From Floricoccus tropicus (lineage in GTDB: Bacteria > Bacillota > Bacilli > Lactobacillales > Streptococcaceae): 64,000 nucleotides of DNA. Positions 44,986 to 55,445 of this stretch are shown here, in pieces. Position numbers and translations under genes: made by a program. Below the pieces are notes generated by a model that was given only the letters and a program-made list of their open reading frames with translations, was not told the DNA's origin and searched no databases. The stretch is from assembly GCF_001832905.1 (NCBI RefSeq), contig NZ_MKIR01000004.1, forward strand, positions 1 to 64,000, read 5' to 3'. The number at the start of each line of letters is the position of its first letter. The first letter of the stretch is position 1.

Positions 44986-47439
44986 TTATTGTCTAAAAAT
45001 CAATAAATCTGATTCCTTTAATCCAATCATTGGATCCACTCCATAATTATCAACTAAAACTTTAGTTAATATTTTAGGTTGATTATCTACTTCTTTTGCT
45101 ATTTCTTCTACATTACTCTCTATATCAGAAGAAAGCGAATTAACTTTTTGTGGATTTTCTACGACTTCGTATTCTTTTGCATCTTCAGCCACTGAAGATG
45201 ACTCAATATCAGTATCACGCTCAATACCAAATTGCTCTAATAAATAAGTCTTCCGATTACTTCCGATTTTATGAACAGCTTGATTATAAGCATTATATTC
45301 GCCTAATAAAATTAAACTTTTTTTCGCCCGAGTTATGCCTGTATATAGCAAGTTTCTCTCAAGCATACGTGAATAACTAGAAACCATTGGTACAACGACA
45401 GTTGAGAACTCGCTCCCTTGTGACTTATGGATGCTCATAGCATAGGCTAAGGTTATCTTGTACCACTCGCTACGAGGATAGATGACCTCAGACCCGTCAA
45501 AGTCCATGACAATCTCGTCCTGCTTACTCTCAGTGTATTTTGCAGCCACTAAATCAGTTATAAATCCTAAATCTCCATTAAAAACATTCAAACTTGTTTC
45601 GTTGACCAAATGAAGAACCTTGTCTCCCCTTCGATAGGAAATTTCTTGAAAGTTAAACTCTAATCCGTCTCGCAATGGATTAAAGATATCTTGCACTAAC
45701 TTATTAACATTATTTATCCCTGCAACTCCCTTATACATGGGAATTAAGACCTGAAGTTCAAAAGGATTATTTCCTTTTTTCTTCCATGAAGTAGCAATTT
45801 GTTCAATTATATTTGGAACCTGTCCAGGACCAACCTCAAAATAACTTCTATCTGGTTGACGGCTTGTAAAGTCTGCTGGAAGTTCACCATCTTTGATTGA
45901 ATGCGCAAGGTCGGTTATGGTTGAATTTTCACCTTGTCTAAAAATTTTATCCAATGTAATTGACGGAATGGCCTCAACTTTTAATAAGTCAGCCAATATT
46001 TGTCCAGGACCTACTGAGGGTAGTTGATCAGCATCACCAACGATTATGACCTTCATACTTGGTGGGATTGATTCAAAAAGTCTATGTGCAAGCCAAGTAT
46101 CAACCATTGAAAACTCATCAACAATCAGCAAACTTCCTGATAGTTCATCCGTTAAATCAGTAGAGATATCATCATCCGTCCCAATTCCCAAATGTCTATG
46201 TAAGGTTGCACTAGGAAGTCCAGTCAATTCATTCATCCTTCTTGCTGCACGCCCAGTTGGTGCAGCTAAAAGAATTGGAAAAACATCATCATGATAGCTT
46301 GTTGGATCAAGATTAATATCATTAAGCCTTGCATAGGATTGAATAATTCCATTTAAGACAGTTGTTTTACCAGTACCAGGTCCACCAGTCAGGATAAACA
46401 ATTGATTATTTAGAGCCTCTTCAATGGCTTTTTTTTGTAGATTGTCATACTCGATAGCAAAATCTTCTTCTGCTTCCTTAATTACAGAAGCAACTTCATC
46501 TTTACTAAAAGAATCAGATTTTCTTAACATCAATTTCTGGATATTTCTAACAATACCAGACTCAGCAAAAAACAGGGAATTATCAAATATTTTTGTCCCC
46601 TCTTGCTGAATCTTACCTTCATCTATTAAGTCCCCAATGGCAAGCGCAACATCATCATAAGGAATCTCTACGTTTCGCGATTTTTCCAAAAGATCAACTG
46701 TATACTCTAAAAGCTCTTTAGCCTCAATATATGTGTCTCCAGTTGCAAGTGACATAGTTGGAACTAGATGCATGATGGCAGCGCGGTATCGTTCTTTTGA
46801 TGTGGGCTCAATTCCTTGATCAGCTGCAATCTTATCCGCCGTTTTAAAACCAATTCCTTTTATATCTTCAACAAGCTGATAAGGATTTTCAGCAATTATA
46901 TCAAGTGTATCCTGCTTGTATAAGTCATAGATTTGAAAGTTTATCTTACTAGGCATGCCATATTCACTCAGCTTTGAAAGAATCTTCTCCATACCGTGAT
47001 TTTGAGATAAGAGCTTCAAAAATCCACTCTTTTTAGCTGGAGATAGGATACTGTTTAACTTACCATGATCCTCTAAAATGGCATCAATTGTATTATCTGG
47101 ATAGGCATCAACAATTTTTTCAGCCGTCTTCTTACCAATTCCTGGAAAATGGTCACTTGAAAGATACTTAATAAGACCACTACCACTTGATGGCACAGCC
47201 TTCTCATAAGTATCAACCTTCAACTGCTCCCCATACTTGGGATGATTAGTCATTTGACCGAAGAAAGTATAAGCCTCCCCTTCAATCACATCACCAATTA
47301 TTCCATTGACCACAATCTCCGTCCCCAAATAATCAGAATTGGTATCAGTAATATCAATCAAAAGCACCTTATAAAAATTTGATGGGTTCTCAAAAAATAC
47401 TGCTTCAATATTTCCTGTGAAAAAAGTTTTTTCGTCCAT
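44986..47439 (-). CDS. recD2: ATP-dependent helicase RecD2 (YrrC)
   Basis: 817 residues. N-terminal OB-like and helix-hairpin-helix region (1-300; GIGKKTAEKIVDAYP, GIGFKTADKIAADQG), then SF1B helicase motifs: GGPGTGKTTVLNG (Walker A), VDEFSMVDTWL, GDADQLPSVGPGQIL, and AYAMSIHKSQGSEF (motif V-VI region). RecD2 unwinds 5' to 3' and acts in repair and replication-fork rescue. A long acidic C-terminal tail (about 740-800) is variable in the family. Confidence 0.95.
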   Translation of the reverse strand: MDEKTFFTGNIEAVFFENPSNFYKVLLIDITDTNSDYLGTEIVVNGIIGDVIEGEAYTFFGQMTNHPKYGEQLKVDTYEKAVPSSGSGLIKYLSSDHFPGIGKKTAEKIVDAYPDNTIDAILEDHGKLNSILSPAKKSGFLKLLSQNHGMEKILSKLSEYGMPSKINFQIYDLYKQDTLDIIAENPYQLVEDIKGIGFKTADKIAADQGIEPTSKERYRAAIMHLVPTMSLATGDTYIEAKELLEYTVDLLEKSRNVEIPYDDVALAIGDLIDEGKIQQEGTKIFDNSLFFAESGIVRNIQKLMLRKSDSFSKDEVASVIKEAEEDFAIEYDNLQKKAIEEALNNQLFILTGGPGTGKTTVLNGIIQSYARLNDINLDPTSYHDDVFPILLAAPTGRAARRMNELTGLPSATLHRHLGIGTDDDISTDLTDELSGSLLIVDEFSMVDTWLAHRLFESIPPSMKVIIVGDADQLPSVGPGQILADLLKVEAIPSITLDKIFRQGENSTITDLAHSIKDGELPADFTSRQPDRSYFEVGPGQVPNIIEQIATSWKKKGNNPFELQVLIPMYKGVAGINNVNKLVQDIFNPLRDGLEFNFQEISYRRGDKVLHLVNETSLNVFNGDLGFITDLVAAKYTESKQDEIVMDFDGSEVIYPRSEWYKITLAYAMSIHKSQGSEFSTVVVPMVSSYSRMLERNLLYTGITRAKKSLILLGEYNAYNQAVHKIGSNRKTYLLEQFGIERDTDIESSSVAEDAKEYEVVENPQKVNSLSSDIESNVEEIAKEVDNQPKILTKVLVDNYGVDPMIGLKESDLLIFRQ

Positions 47440-47490
47440 GACTTCCTCACCTACTTACTATGTACAAAATTTTTCATCATACTTACTACT

Positions 47491-48117
47491 CTAATATACG
47501 ATTTTATTCCACTCTATCAATTCAATATTATCAGGATTTTTAACATCGACTATAGTCAAGCTTGAATTTGATAAAATACCATCTTTTCTCAACTGATCAT
47601 TTGGTGTTCCGATAAGGCTTTGAATGCTTGAAGTTAAGGTAGCACCATGACTAACGATAAGTATATTATCATTTGGAGAAATTGTTGGATCAGTGGCTAA
47701 ATCATCAACTACTTCTTTAACTCTTGTTATAACTTGAGATACATTTTCAGCACCAAATATACTACCATCGAATTCTGCTGGATTATTACGAAAGGCGTAA
47801 ATTTGCTCAGGGAATTGCTCTGTAACCTTTTCGATTTCTCTTCCTTCAAGATTCCCTAATTTCCATTCATATAATCTTTTATCAGTTTCTATTATTAATG
47901 GATTCTTATTTTTTTCAATTATCCCTTTAGCAGTATCTTGTGCCCTCTTTGAAGGACTAACTATAACTTTTTTAAACTCAGTATCTGCTAAATAATCACC
48001 TAAAATCGCTGTTTGTTCATAACTCTCTTCTAATAGAGGAGAGTCACCTGTCATTCCTTGAAAGCGACGTTCCAAATTCCAAACGGTTTTCCCATGTCTG
48101 ACAAAATATAGCTTCAT
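47491..48117 (-). CDS. Histidine phosphatase family protein
   Basis: 208 residues: phosphate loop [12 protein letters not shown] with His9, second His in [12 protein letters not shown] near 155. The phosphoglycerate-mutase-like fold covers many phosphatases; it is too short and different to be the glycolytic enzyme, and it is not in a cobalamin context. Overlaps the end of trmL by 4 bases. Confidence 0.88.
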   Translation of the reverse strand: MKLYFVRHGKTVWNLERRFQGMTGDSPLLEESYEQTAILGDYLADTEFKKVIVSPSKRAQDTAKGIIEKNKNPLIIETDKRLYEWKLGNLEGREIEKVTEQFPEQIYAFRNNPAEFDGSIFGAENVSQVITRVKEVVDDLATDPTISPNDNILIVSHGATLTSSIQSLIGTPNDQLRKDGILSNSSLTIVDVKNPDNIELIEWNKIVY

Positions 48118-48617
48118 TTCAATTTGTCCTTTTCATAGGTATGACTAAGTTCAAGTCCAGAAAAATTCTGTTGACGTAAACATTCATAGATAAGAATAGC
48201 AGCGGTATTTGAAAGATTTAAACTTCTAACATGCTCATCATTCATAGGAATACGAAGTGCTTTTTCTTGATTATGGCGCATAAATTCCTCTGGAAGACCA
48301 GTATCTTCTCTTCCAAAAAGGAAATAATGATTATCTTCTTCTTTTGATAAATCTTCATCTGAATATGTCTTATCAGCAAATTTTGTAATCAAATGAAGCT
48401 TTCCATCCACTGAAGAAATAAAATCTTCTAAATTTTTATGATATCTAATATCAACTTTATCCCAATAATCAAGTCCTGCACGCTTCAAGTGCTTATCCGT
48501 AATTTCAAAACCAAATGGTTCTATTAAATGAAGAACAGTATTGGTTGCTGCACATGTTCTCGCAATATTTCCAGTATTAAAATGAATTCTAGGTTCAAAT
48601 AAGGCTATATGGTTCAT
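48114..48617 (-). CDS. trmL: tRNA (cytidine/uridine-34-2'-O)-methyltransferase
   Basis: 167 residues of the SPOUT class: [24 protein letters not shown] at the start, [13 protein letters not shown] (SAM knot) near 95 and [21 protein letters not shown] near 125. It methylates the wobble base of leucine tRNAs. Confidence 0.95.
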   Translation of the reverse strand: MNHIALFEPRIHFNTGNIARTCAATNTVLHLIEPFGFEITDKHLKRAGLDYWDKVDIRYHKNLEDFISSVDGKLHLITKFADKTYSDEDLSKEEDNHYFLFGREDTGLPEEFMRHNQEKALRIPMNDEHVRSLNLSNTAAILIYECLRQQNFSGLELSHTYEKDKLK

Positions 48618-48704
48618 TAATAAATATACTCCAAACTAAAGTTATTTAATAAACAACAAAAAATAACTATAAATTAATATAACTACTATTATAATCTTTT
48701 AAAA

Positions 48705-48805
48705 ACAAAAAAACTAGGATGCTCGGAGTGAATCTCAGCAAGCATCCTAGTTACGGTTTAATTTGCTTTAATCATAACAGGAAAGATTGAAACAAATTAA
48801 TTTCA
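48705..48805 (-). ncRNA. Candidate small RNA or attenuated leader upstream of trmL
   Basis: A promoter with TTTACA (48835-48840), 17-base spacer and TATTAT (48812-48817) is followed about 60 bases later by a perfect terminator (48707-48752; AACTAGGATGCT/AGCATCCTAGTT plus T run). The product would be about 100 bases. No open frame with a ribosome binding site is inside. It could be a free sRNA or a regulated leader of trmL, about 90 bases downstream. Confidence 0.5.
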
Positions 48806-48946
48806 AAAGTTATAATAACATAGGTACAGTTTCATGTAAAGTGATTAGAACCGTGTTTTACTGCTAAAACTGTTTTATTTGTGCTTTTTAATAACTATTA
48901 CAGATTTATTTTAAAAGTTATTTAATGAAAATTCAATGAAAGTCCT

Positions 48947-48960
48947 TGTAAACGGTTTTA
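48947..48960 (+). promoter_or_regulatory. Candidate cre (CcpA) site before the mannose PTS
   Basis: TGTAAACGGTTTTA fits the consensus TGNAANCGNTNNCA at all but the second-to-last fixed base, and sits just before the -35 box of the PTS promoter. This placement fits catabolite control by CcpA. Confidence 0.6.
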
Positions 48961-48969
48961 AGAAAACCT

Positions 48970-48998
48970 TTGCATAACTCAGACTTTAGATGTATAAT
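48970..48998 (+). promoter_or_regulatory. Promoter of the mannose PTS operon
   Basis: TTGCAT (48970-48975), 17-base spacer, TATAAT (48993-48998). The 5' UTR is about 130 bases and can pair GCCGA with TCGGT over a loop of about 45 bases. Confidence 0.75.
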
Positions 48999-49134
48999 TA
49001 GCTCGTAGGTAGATTTTTTGTTTTTTTATGCCGATTTATACCTTTAAATTAAGGATTCATGCACTTAATAAACTTATTTTTGTCGGTATAACTTACAATT
49101 GGTCTATACAAATATTTTTTAGGAGGAAACTCAA

Positions 49135-50118
49135 TTGAGTATCGGAATTATTATTGCCAGTCATGGTCAATTCGCCGATGGTATCAAGCAATCAGGTTCT
49201 ATGATTTTCGGAGAGCAAGAAAAAGTACAATCAGTTACTTTTATGCCAAACGAAGGTCCTGATGACTTGTACGCACACTTGACTGAAGCGGTAGACTCAT
49301 TTGATGCTGACGATGAAGTACTTTTCTTGGTTGACTTATGGGGAGGATCTCCATTTAACCAAGCAAACCGTATCTTTGAAGAAAATCAAGATCGTATGAC
49401 TATCATCGCTGGATTAAATCTACCAATGCTTATTCAAGCATACACTGAGCGCTTCAACCCAGAAGCTCGTGTTCATGATGTTGCTGCTAATATTATTAAA
49501 GAAGCAACTGGTGGTGTACGTGTTCGTCCAGAGGAATTACAACCTGCTGACACAACTGCTGAAGTAGTTGAAGCACCAAAGGCAAGTGGTCCAATTCCAG
49601 AAGGAACTGTACTTGGAGATGGAGAAATTAAGATCCCATTGGCTCGTATTGATTCACGACTATTACATGGTCAAGTAGCAACAGGTTGGACACCAGCTGT
49701 TAAACCTGATCGTATTATCGTTGTATCTGATAAAGTAGCTAAAGATGAGTTACGTAAAAAACTTATCGAACAAGCAGCTCCTGCAGGAGTTAAAGCTCAT
49801 ATCGTTCCAATTGATAAAATGATTCAAGTAGCTAAAGACCCACGTTTTGGTAACACAAAAGCACTTCTTCTTTTTGAAACACCCGAAGACGCACTTCGTG
49901 CAATTGAAGGTGGAGTTCCAATCAAAGAACTAAATGTTGGTTCAATGGCTCACTCTACAGGTAAAACAATGGTCAACAATGTTTTATCTATGGATAAAGA
50001 AGACGTTGAAACTTATGAAAAACTTAGAGATTTAGGCATTAAATTTGATGTCCGTAAAGTCCCTAACGATTCTAAGTCTGATTTATTTGCTTTAATTAAA
50101 AAAGCAGACGTTAAATAA
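49135..50118 (+). CDS. manL: Mannose/glucose PTS EIIAB
   Basis: 327 residues from a TTG start with AGGAGG eight bases upstream. IIA domain (1-135) with phospho-His10 in [11 protein letters not shown]; an Ala/Pro/Thr linker (about 135-160); IIB domain (165-327) with phospho-His178 in [13 protein letters not shown]. It passes phosphate from HPr to incoming sugar. First gene of the manLMN operon, the main glucose/mannose uptake system in this group of bacteria. Confidence 0.97.
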   Translation: MSIGIIIASHGQFADGIKQSGSMIFGEQEKVQSVTFMPNEGPDDLYAHLTEAVDSFDADDEVLFLVDLWGGSPFNQANRIFEENQDRMTIIAGLNLPMLIQAYTERFNPEARVHDVAANIIKEATGGVRVRPEELQPADTTAEVVEAPKASGPIPEGTVLGDGEIKIPLARIDSRLLHGQVATGWTPAVKPDRIIVVSDKVAKDELRKKLIEQAAPAGVKAHIVPIDKMIQVAKDPRFGNTKALLLFETPEDALRAIEGGVPIKELNVGSMAHSTGKTMVNNVLSMDKEDVETYEKLRDLGIKFDVRKVPNDSKSDLFALIKKADVK

Positions 50119-50135
50119 TTTAAAGGAGAATATAA

Positions 50136-50963
50136 ATGGAATATGGAGTTTTAAGCGTAATCCTAATTCTTATCTTCGCTTTCTTAGCGGGTATGGAAGG
50201 GATTCTTGACTCATTTGAACTTCACCAACCAGTTATTGCTTGTTCGTTAATCGGTATTGCAACTGGTCATATTGCACCATGTGTAATTTTAGGTGGTTCA
50301 CTACAAATCTTAGCTGCTGGTTGGGCAAATATCGGAGCTGCAGTTGCACCCGATGCTGCTCTTGCTTCTGTTGCCTCAGCAATTATACTAGTTCAGTCAC
50401 ACGATTGGACTAAATCTGATACTGTAACAAATGGAGAAATGCAAACAGTTATTGGTACTGCAATTCTTCTTGCTACTGCAGGTCTTGTACTTACTACTTT
50501 AGTTCGTCTACTTTCTGTAGGTATTGTTCACCGTGCAGACGCTGCTGCTGAACAAGGTAATTATCGTGGAGTAGAAATGTGGCATATCGTTGCGTTAATG
50601 ATGCAAGGTCTTCGTATCGCAATCCCTGCAGGATTATTGCTTCTTATCCCAGCTTCTGCTGTACAAAAAGGATTACTTCTTTTACCAGACTGGTTCACAG
50701 GTGGTATGGCAGTAGGTGGAGGAATGGTTGTTGCCGTTGGTTATGCAATGGTTATTAACTTGATGGCAAGCCGCGAAGTTTGGCCATTCTTCTTCCTTGG
50801 TTTTGCACTTGCGCCAATTAAAGAATTAACTCTAATAGCTATGGGTATCATCGGTGTTGCTATGGCATTCATCTATCTTGCTCTTCAAAATTCAGGTGGC
50901 GGAAATGGAGCTGGTGGTTCTTCAACTACTGATCCAATTGGCGACATCTTAAATGACTATTAG
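50136..50963 (+). CDS. manM: Mannose/glucose PTS EIIC
   Basis: 275-residue membrane protein opening MEYGVLSVILILIFAFLAGMEGILDSF, with GVEMWHIVALMMQGLRIAIPAG and a Gly/Ser-rich C-terminus. With EIID it forms the sugar channel. AAAGGAG precedes the ATG; 17 bases after manL. Confidence 0.97.
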   Translation: MEYGVLSVILILIFAFLAGMEGILDSFELHQPVIACSLIGIATGHIAPCVILGGSLQILAAGWANIGAAVAPDAALASVASAIILVQSHDWTKSDTVTNGEMQTVIGTAILLATAGLVLTTLVRLLSVGIVHRADAAAEQGNYRGVEMWHIVALMMQGLRIAIPAGLLLLIPASAVQKGLLLLPDWFTGGMAVGGGMVVAVGYAMVINLMASREVWPFFFLGFALAPIKELTLIAMGIIGVAMAFIYLALQNSGGGNGAGGSSTTDPIGDILNDY

Positions 50964-50977
50964 AAGGGAGAAAAATA

Positions 50978-51889
50978 ATGGCTGAAAAAATTTCAATTGA
51001 TAAAAAGACACGTAATAGTGTATTACTTCGTTCATTCTTCCTACAAGGTTCTTGGAACTACGAACGTATGCAAAATGCCGGTTGGGCATTTGCAATGATC
51101 CCAGCACTTAAAAAACTTTATCCTGGTAAAGAAGAAGCTTCTGCTGCACTTAAACGTCATCTAGAATTCTTCAATACACACCCATATGTAGCATCTCCAA
51201 TTCTTGGTGTAACTCTTGCTCTTGAAGAAGAACGTGCAAATGGTGCACCAATCGATGATGTTGCAATTCAAGGTGTTAAAGTTGGTATGATGGGACCACT
51301 TGCTGGTATCGGGGATCCAGTATTCTGGTTTACAGTTCGTCCAATTCTTGGAGCTGTCGCGGCTGGTCTTGCTACTAGCGGATCACTTCTTGCACCATTA
51401 GTATTCTTCTTCGGATGGAATATTATTCGTATTGCTTTCCAATACTACACTCAAGAACTTGGTTACAAACAAGGTAGCAAAATTACAGAAGACCTTTCAG
51501 GAGGACTTCTTCAACAAATTACTAAAGGTGCTTCAATCTTAGGTATGTTCGTACTTGGTGTGCTTATCCAACGTTGGGTATCAATTAGTTTCACACCGGT
51601 TGTTTCAAAATACAATCTTCAAGACGGTGCTTACATTGACTGGAAGAACCTACCAGCTGGAGCTGAAGGTATTCAAAAAGCCCTTCAAGACCAAGCCGGT
51701 GGTCTTGCACTAAGCCAAGAAAAAGTTGTAACTTTACAACAAAACTTGGATCAATTAGTACCAGGGCTTGCTGCTCTACTACTTACATTCCTATGTATGT
51801 GGTTACTTAAGAAGAAAGTTTCTCCAATCGCAATTATCTTTGCATTATTTGCTGTTGGTATTGCTGGACGTTTCTTCGGAATCATGTAA
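50978..51889 (+). CDS. manN: Mannose/glucose PTS EIID
   Basis: 303 residues of the EIID family: LLRSFFLQGSWNYERMQNAGWAFAMIPALKKLYPG near the start, GVKVGMMGPLAGIGDPVFWF at about 105, and three C-terminal membrane segments. The EIIC-EIID complex is also the docking target of class IIa bacteriocins and some phages; that is family knowledge. Confidence 0.97.
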   Translation: MAEKISIDKKTRNSVLLRSFFLQGSWNYERMQNAGWAFAMIPALKKLYPGKEEASAALKRHLEFFNTHPYVASPILGVTLALEEERANGAPIDDVAIQGVKVGMMGPLAGIGDPVFWFTVRPILGAVAAGLATSGSLLAPLVFFFGWNIIRIAFQYYTQELGYKQGSKITEDLSGGLLQQITKGASILGMFVLGVLIQRWVSISFTPVVSKYNLQDGAYIDWKNLPAGAEGIQKALQDQAGGLALSQEKVVTLQQNLDQLVPGLAALLLTFLCMWLLKKKVSPIAIIFALFAVGIAGRFFGIM

Positions 51890-51894
51890 TATAT

Positions 51895-51926
51895 TGAGAC
51901 AGGCTTTCTAGCTTGTCTTTTTTTGT
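51895..51926 (+). terminator. Terminator of manLMN
   Basis: AGACAGGCT/AGCTTGTCT with one mismatch and seven T. Confidence 0.85.
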
Positions 51927-52015
51927 ATTGTACACTTCTTTCTCTGAATATATAGAGAAATGATTGTTATTTTTTGCTATAATAGAAGGTAAGAAAAATT
52001 AGAAACAGGTATATT

Positions 52016-52378
52016 ATGGCTCAATCATTAAATACACGTGCTGAATTTGTAGGCCCAGGAATTGCTTATATTGGCTTTGCTAAATATGGAAAAATAATGC
52101 TTGGAGATGTTGCATTTGAATTCTTCTCAGATCGTTCTGTAGAAGACAATGTAATAATTCCTCTAGATAAAATAAAAAGAGTTGAGGGTTCAGTATACGG
52201 TAAAAAAATTGGACGTAGATTTAATATTATTCTTCAAAATAATTCTAAGTTGTGCTTTGGTTCAAAAGATTCTGGGAAAATTTTGAAAATATTACGTGAA
52301 AAACTTGGTAATGAAAATGTAGTTAAAGCTCCAACTTTTTTAGGTACACTTACAAGAGCATTTAAAAGAAATAAATAA
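52016..52378 (+). CDS. manO: DUF956 protein (ManO)
   Basis: 120 residues: LNTRAEFVGPGIAYIGFAKYGKIMLGD at the start and KIGRRFNIILQNNSKLCFGSKDSGKILKILRE in the second half. DUF956 genes follow mannose PTS operons throughout Lactobacillales and probably modulate them. Separated from manN by a terminator; TATAAT at about 51978-51983 suggests its own promoter. The ribosome binding site is poor. Confidence 0.88.
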   Translation: MAQSLNTRAEFVGPGIAYIGFAKYGKIMLGDVAFEFFSDRSVEDNVIIPLDKIKRVEGSVYGKKIGRRFNIILQNNSKLCFGSKDSGKILKILREKLGNENVVKAPTFLGTLTRAFKRNK

Positions 52379-52385
52379 AAAGAAT

Positions 52386-52413
52386 TTGACTTTTATGCTA
52401 CTTTTGATAAAAT
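52386..52413 (+). promoter_or_regulatory. Promoter of serS
   Basis: TTGACT (52386-52391), 16-base spacer, TAAAAT (52408-52413). Confidence 0.75.
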
Positions 52414-52419
52414 TTACTT

Positions 52420-52660
52420 AATAAGAAAAATTTGGAAGCTAATATTACTAGCGATTTTAAGAGAGTTTGCGGATGGTGAAAGCAAATAATTTAAGGTAAT
52501 ATATCTACTTCTTAAAATGTTTTGCAAAACAAAACCGTATCTTCTACGTTACAGAAATTGAGTTCTTCGTGCTTATCGAGTTAAGTGTGAAGTAAATTAG
52601 GTGGAACCGCGTTAACACGCCCTATGTAGTTATATACATTAGGTGAGTTAGCGCTTTTTA
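52420..52660 (+). promoter_or_regulatory. T-box riboswitch of serS
   Basis: The T-box core AGGTGGAACCGCG (52599-52611) is followed by a terminator (about 52609-52659; GCGTTAAC/GTTAGCGC plus inner pairs and T run). Stem I elements lie upstream. The gene controlled is serS, so tRNA-Ser is the expected ligand; I could not fix the specifier codon by eye. Confidence 0.92.
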
Positions 52661-52683
52661 TATGAAATTAATAAGGAGAAAAT

Positions 52684-53964
52684 ATGTTAGACATTAAAAA
52701 AATTCGTCAAGATTTTGACACTGTAGCCGCTAAATTAGAAACACGTGGTGTTAAAGAAGAAACTCTAAAAGATCTTCATGAATTAGATATTACAAGACGA
52801 GATCTAATTGTAAAAACTGAAGAATTAAAGAAACAAAGAAATACTGAATCAGAAGCTATTGCTCAAGCAAAACGTAACAAGGAAGATGCAAGTGAGCAAA
52901 TAGCAAATATGCAAAAAGTTTCAGCTCAAATTAAAGAAATGGATGCTGAACTTTCTGATGTTGAAGAAAAAATAAATGAAATTATTGTTATGCTTCCAAA
53001 CCTTCCACATGATGATGTTCCAATCGGTGCAGATGAAGATGACAATGTTGAAGTTCGTCGTGTTGGTGAAGTGCCTAAATTTGACTTTGAACCAAAAGCT
53101 CACTGGGATCTTGGTGAAGATCTTGGAATCTTAGATTGGGAACGCGGTGCTAAAGTTACTGGTAGTCGTTTCTTATTCTACAAAGGTCTAGGTGCAAGAT
53201 TAGAACGTGCTATCTATAGCTTCATGTTAGATGAGCATGGTAAAGAAGGCTATACAGAAATCATTCCACCATACATGGTTAACCATGACTCAATGTTTGG
53301 TACTGGACAATATCCAAAATTTAAGGAAGATACATTTGAACTTGCTGACAGCGACTATGTTTTAATTCCAACTGCTGAAGTTCCTCTTACAAACTACTAC
53401 CGCGGTGAAATTCTTGATGGAGCAGATCTTCCAATCTACTTCACAGCCTTAAGCCCATCTTTCCGTAGTGAAGCGGGTTCTGCCGGACGCGATACACGTG
53501 GACTTATTCGTTTACACCAATTTAACAAAGTAGAAATGGTTAAATTCTCTAAACCGGAAGATTCTTATGAAGAATTAGAAAAAATGACTACTAATGCTGA
53601 AAATATTCTACAAAAATTAGGACTTGCATATCGAGTAGTTGCTCTTTCAACAGGAGACATGGGATTCTCTGCTGCTAAAACTTATGATTTAGAAGTATGG
53701 ATTCCAGCACAAAATACTTACCGTGAAATTTCAAGTTGTTCAAACACTGAAGATTTCCAAGCTCGTCGTGCTCAAATTCGTTACCGTGACGAAGATGGAA
53801 AAGTTAAATTACTTCATACATTAAATGGATCTGGGCTTGCAGTTGGTCGTACAGTTGCAGCAATCCTTGAAAACTATCAAAATGAAGATGGATCAGTTAC
53901 AATTCCAGAAGTACTTCGTCCTTATATGGGTGGTGTTGAAGTTATTACTGCTGAAGAAAAATAA
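52684..53964 (+). CDS. serS: Seryl-tRNA synthetase
   Basis: 426 residues. An N-terminal coiled-coil arm (about 25-105; [25 protein letters not shown]) binds tRNA-Ser; class II motifs 2 and 3 are [26 protein letters not shown] and [28 protein letters not shown] precedes the ATG. It is preceded by a T-box and followed by a terminator. Confidence 0.98.
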   Translation: MLDIKKIRQDFDTVAAKLETRGVKEETLKDLHELDITRRDLIVKTEELKKQRNTESEAIAQAKRNKEDASEQIANMQKVSAQIKEMDAELSDVEEKINEIIVMLPNLPHDDVPIGADEDDNVEVRRVGEVPKFDFEPKAHWDLGEDLGILDWERGAKVTGSRFLFYKGLGARLERAIYSFMLDEHGKEGYTEIIPPYMVNHDSMFGTGQYPKFKEDTFELADSDYVLIPTAEVPLTNYYRGEILDGADLPIYFTALSPSFRSEAGSAGRDTRGLIRLHQFNKVEMVKFSKPEDSYEELEKMTTNAENILQKLGLAYRVVALSTGDMGFSAAKTYDLEVWIPAQNTYREISSCSNTEDFQARRAQIRYRDEDGKVKLLHTLNGSGLAVGRTVAAILENYQNEDGSVTIPEVLRPYMGGVEVITAEEK

Positions 53965-53983
53965 TTAATTAATATTAGTTTCA

Positions 53984-54020
53984 AAAAAACCATGTGGAAT
54001 TCTCTACATGGTTTTCTTTG
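53984..54020. terminator. Bidirectional terminator after serS
   Basis: AAAACCATGT/ACATGGTTTT with a ten-base loop, between convergent serS and the WYL regulator gene. Confidence 0.9.
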
Positions 54021-54021
54021 T

Positions 54022-55041
54022 TTATTCATACTGTTCAAAAGCGGTCTTAAATTCTTCCCTAAGAGATTCTTTAAATGACTGAGGAGAAAGTACTTTGACC
54101 CAAGATCCTTGCGATAAAAACCACATGCGTGCGGCAGATTCAAATACCACTACTTCATACTTTGTCCAATTATTTTCATCACAATTTTCTTCAACTATTT
54201 TTGAACCTGGAAAACGATCCAAGATAGTCGCTGGGTTTATTTCTGATAAGAATGTTACAGTCATAGGCTTACCATGATAGAGAAGAAAAGAATGCTTTCT
54301 CATAGCACTTTCCTCAAAGTTCTCTGCATGAGGCACCACAATTTTTCGAGAGACTTTTTTTATATCAACAAATCGATCTAATCTCACAACCAAATGCCCC
54401 TGAGTTTGGTCAACATATAAAATTACATAAAAATAAAAAACCGAAAAATATATAGCAACTGGGAGTCCTTCGTACTCTACAAAGCCATTCTTGTCAGGAT
54501 TAACAAAAGTCATACCACCCTTCGTGGTTACAATATATGACTTAACAACATTACTTGTTGCCGGCTTATGAACAAATTTTATAACCTGTTTGTCATCAAT
54601 ATAACCCATAAATTCCTTAATTCGCTCCAATATATGTTTATCGTTAGTTACAGGAGCATAAAAAGTATTGTCATTTCTTATTGATTCATTGGCAATTTTT
54701 GCTTTTTCCTTGGGTAATTGTTTAAGAAGCTTATCAATAATGATATCCATCTCATCACGACGTAAACTTCTACTTTCAAGAGCTACTTTTGCTAAAAAAA
54801 TAACCTCTTCTAAGGCAAATGCTTCTGAATGATTAAAACAATATTCACCCTTAGATCTATTGAAATTAAGAACTATGCTACTATGATTATCTTCTAGAAC
54901 TCTCTTTATGTCTGCTATATCCCTATCAACTACACTCTTACTATTTGCCTCTAATAGGGATTTTCGATTAAGGGGCTCACCCATAAAAAGCTTAGTAAGC
55001 ATATCTGCAATTCTTCTACTACTATTTGCATCACCCTTCAT
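54022..55041 (-). CDS. WYL-domain transcription regulator
   Basis: 339 residues from ATG 55041; a GTG six codons earlier is possible. An N-terminal winged helix (about 8-60; ADMLTKLFMGEPLNRKSLLEANSKSVVDRDIADIKRVL) is followed by a WYL ligand-sensing domain (about 140-230) and a C-terminal WCX-like extension (LLYHGKPMTVTFLSEIN). WYL regulators sense nucleotides or other small ligands, often in defence or stress loci, but no such locus is next to it. Target unknown. Confidence 0.78.
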   Translation of the reverse strand: MKGDANSSRRIADMLTKLFMGEPLNRKSLLEANSKSVVDRDIADIKRVLEDNHSSIVLNFNRSKGEYCFNHSEAFALEEVIFLAKVALESRSLRRDEMDIIIDKLLKQLPKEKAKIANESIRNDNTFYAPVTNDKHILERIKEFMGYIDDKQVIKFVHKPATSNVVKSYIVTTKGGMTFVNPDKNGFVEYEGLPVAIYFSVFYFYVILYVDQTQGHLVVRLDRFVDIKKVSRKIVVPHAENFEESAMRKHSFLLYHGKPMTVTFLSEINPATILDRFPGSKIVEENCDENNWTKYEVVVFESAARMWFLSQGSWVKVLSPQSFKESLREEFKTAFEQYE

Positions 55042-55385
55042 TTTGATATAGCCTTTCACAATTTAATTAATATTATAATACATGTTCTAAGGCAATTTTA
55101 CAATAATATGGATCAATAATTCACATAAAATTTACTTTAGTAAAGCAAATCAAAAATCATTTTTGGAAAAAATATTTTTAATTTCTCATAAGAAAATGTA
55201 AATTTTCATAATAATAATTAATATCTGAACAAATATGCTAAGAAAATAAATTAAGTGTATAAATGATATATCAACTGTTAGAAACAAATTAAAAATTTTA
55301 TGCCAAAAGATACAAATAAATGTGAAAAAAATTATGAATTATTTTATAACCCCACAATGTGATACTAGACTATGATAATCTATCT

Positions 55386-55412
55386 ATAAGTAAGTATTGA
55401 CACATTACTTAT
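55386..55412 (+). promoter_or_regulatory. Inverted repeat around the -35 box of the LPXTG gene
   Basis: ATAAGTAA (55386-55393) and TTACTTAT (55405-55412) flank TTGACA (55397-55402), with an unconvincing -10 downstream. Such placement suits a repressor or activator site. The rest of 55060-55445 is very AT-rich with no credible gene. Confidence 0.45.
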
Positions 55413-55445
55413 GAAAAGAATGAATTTATTTTAGGGGAGAAAAGA

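Noticed and set aside
55300-55362. 20-codon open frame upstream of the LPXTG gene
   Set aside because: No ribosome binding site and no recognisable features; expected by chance in AT-rich DNA.
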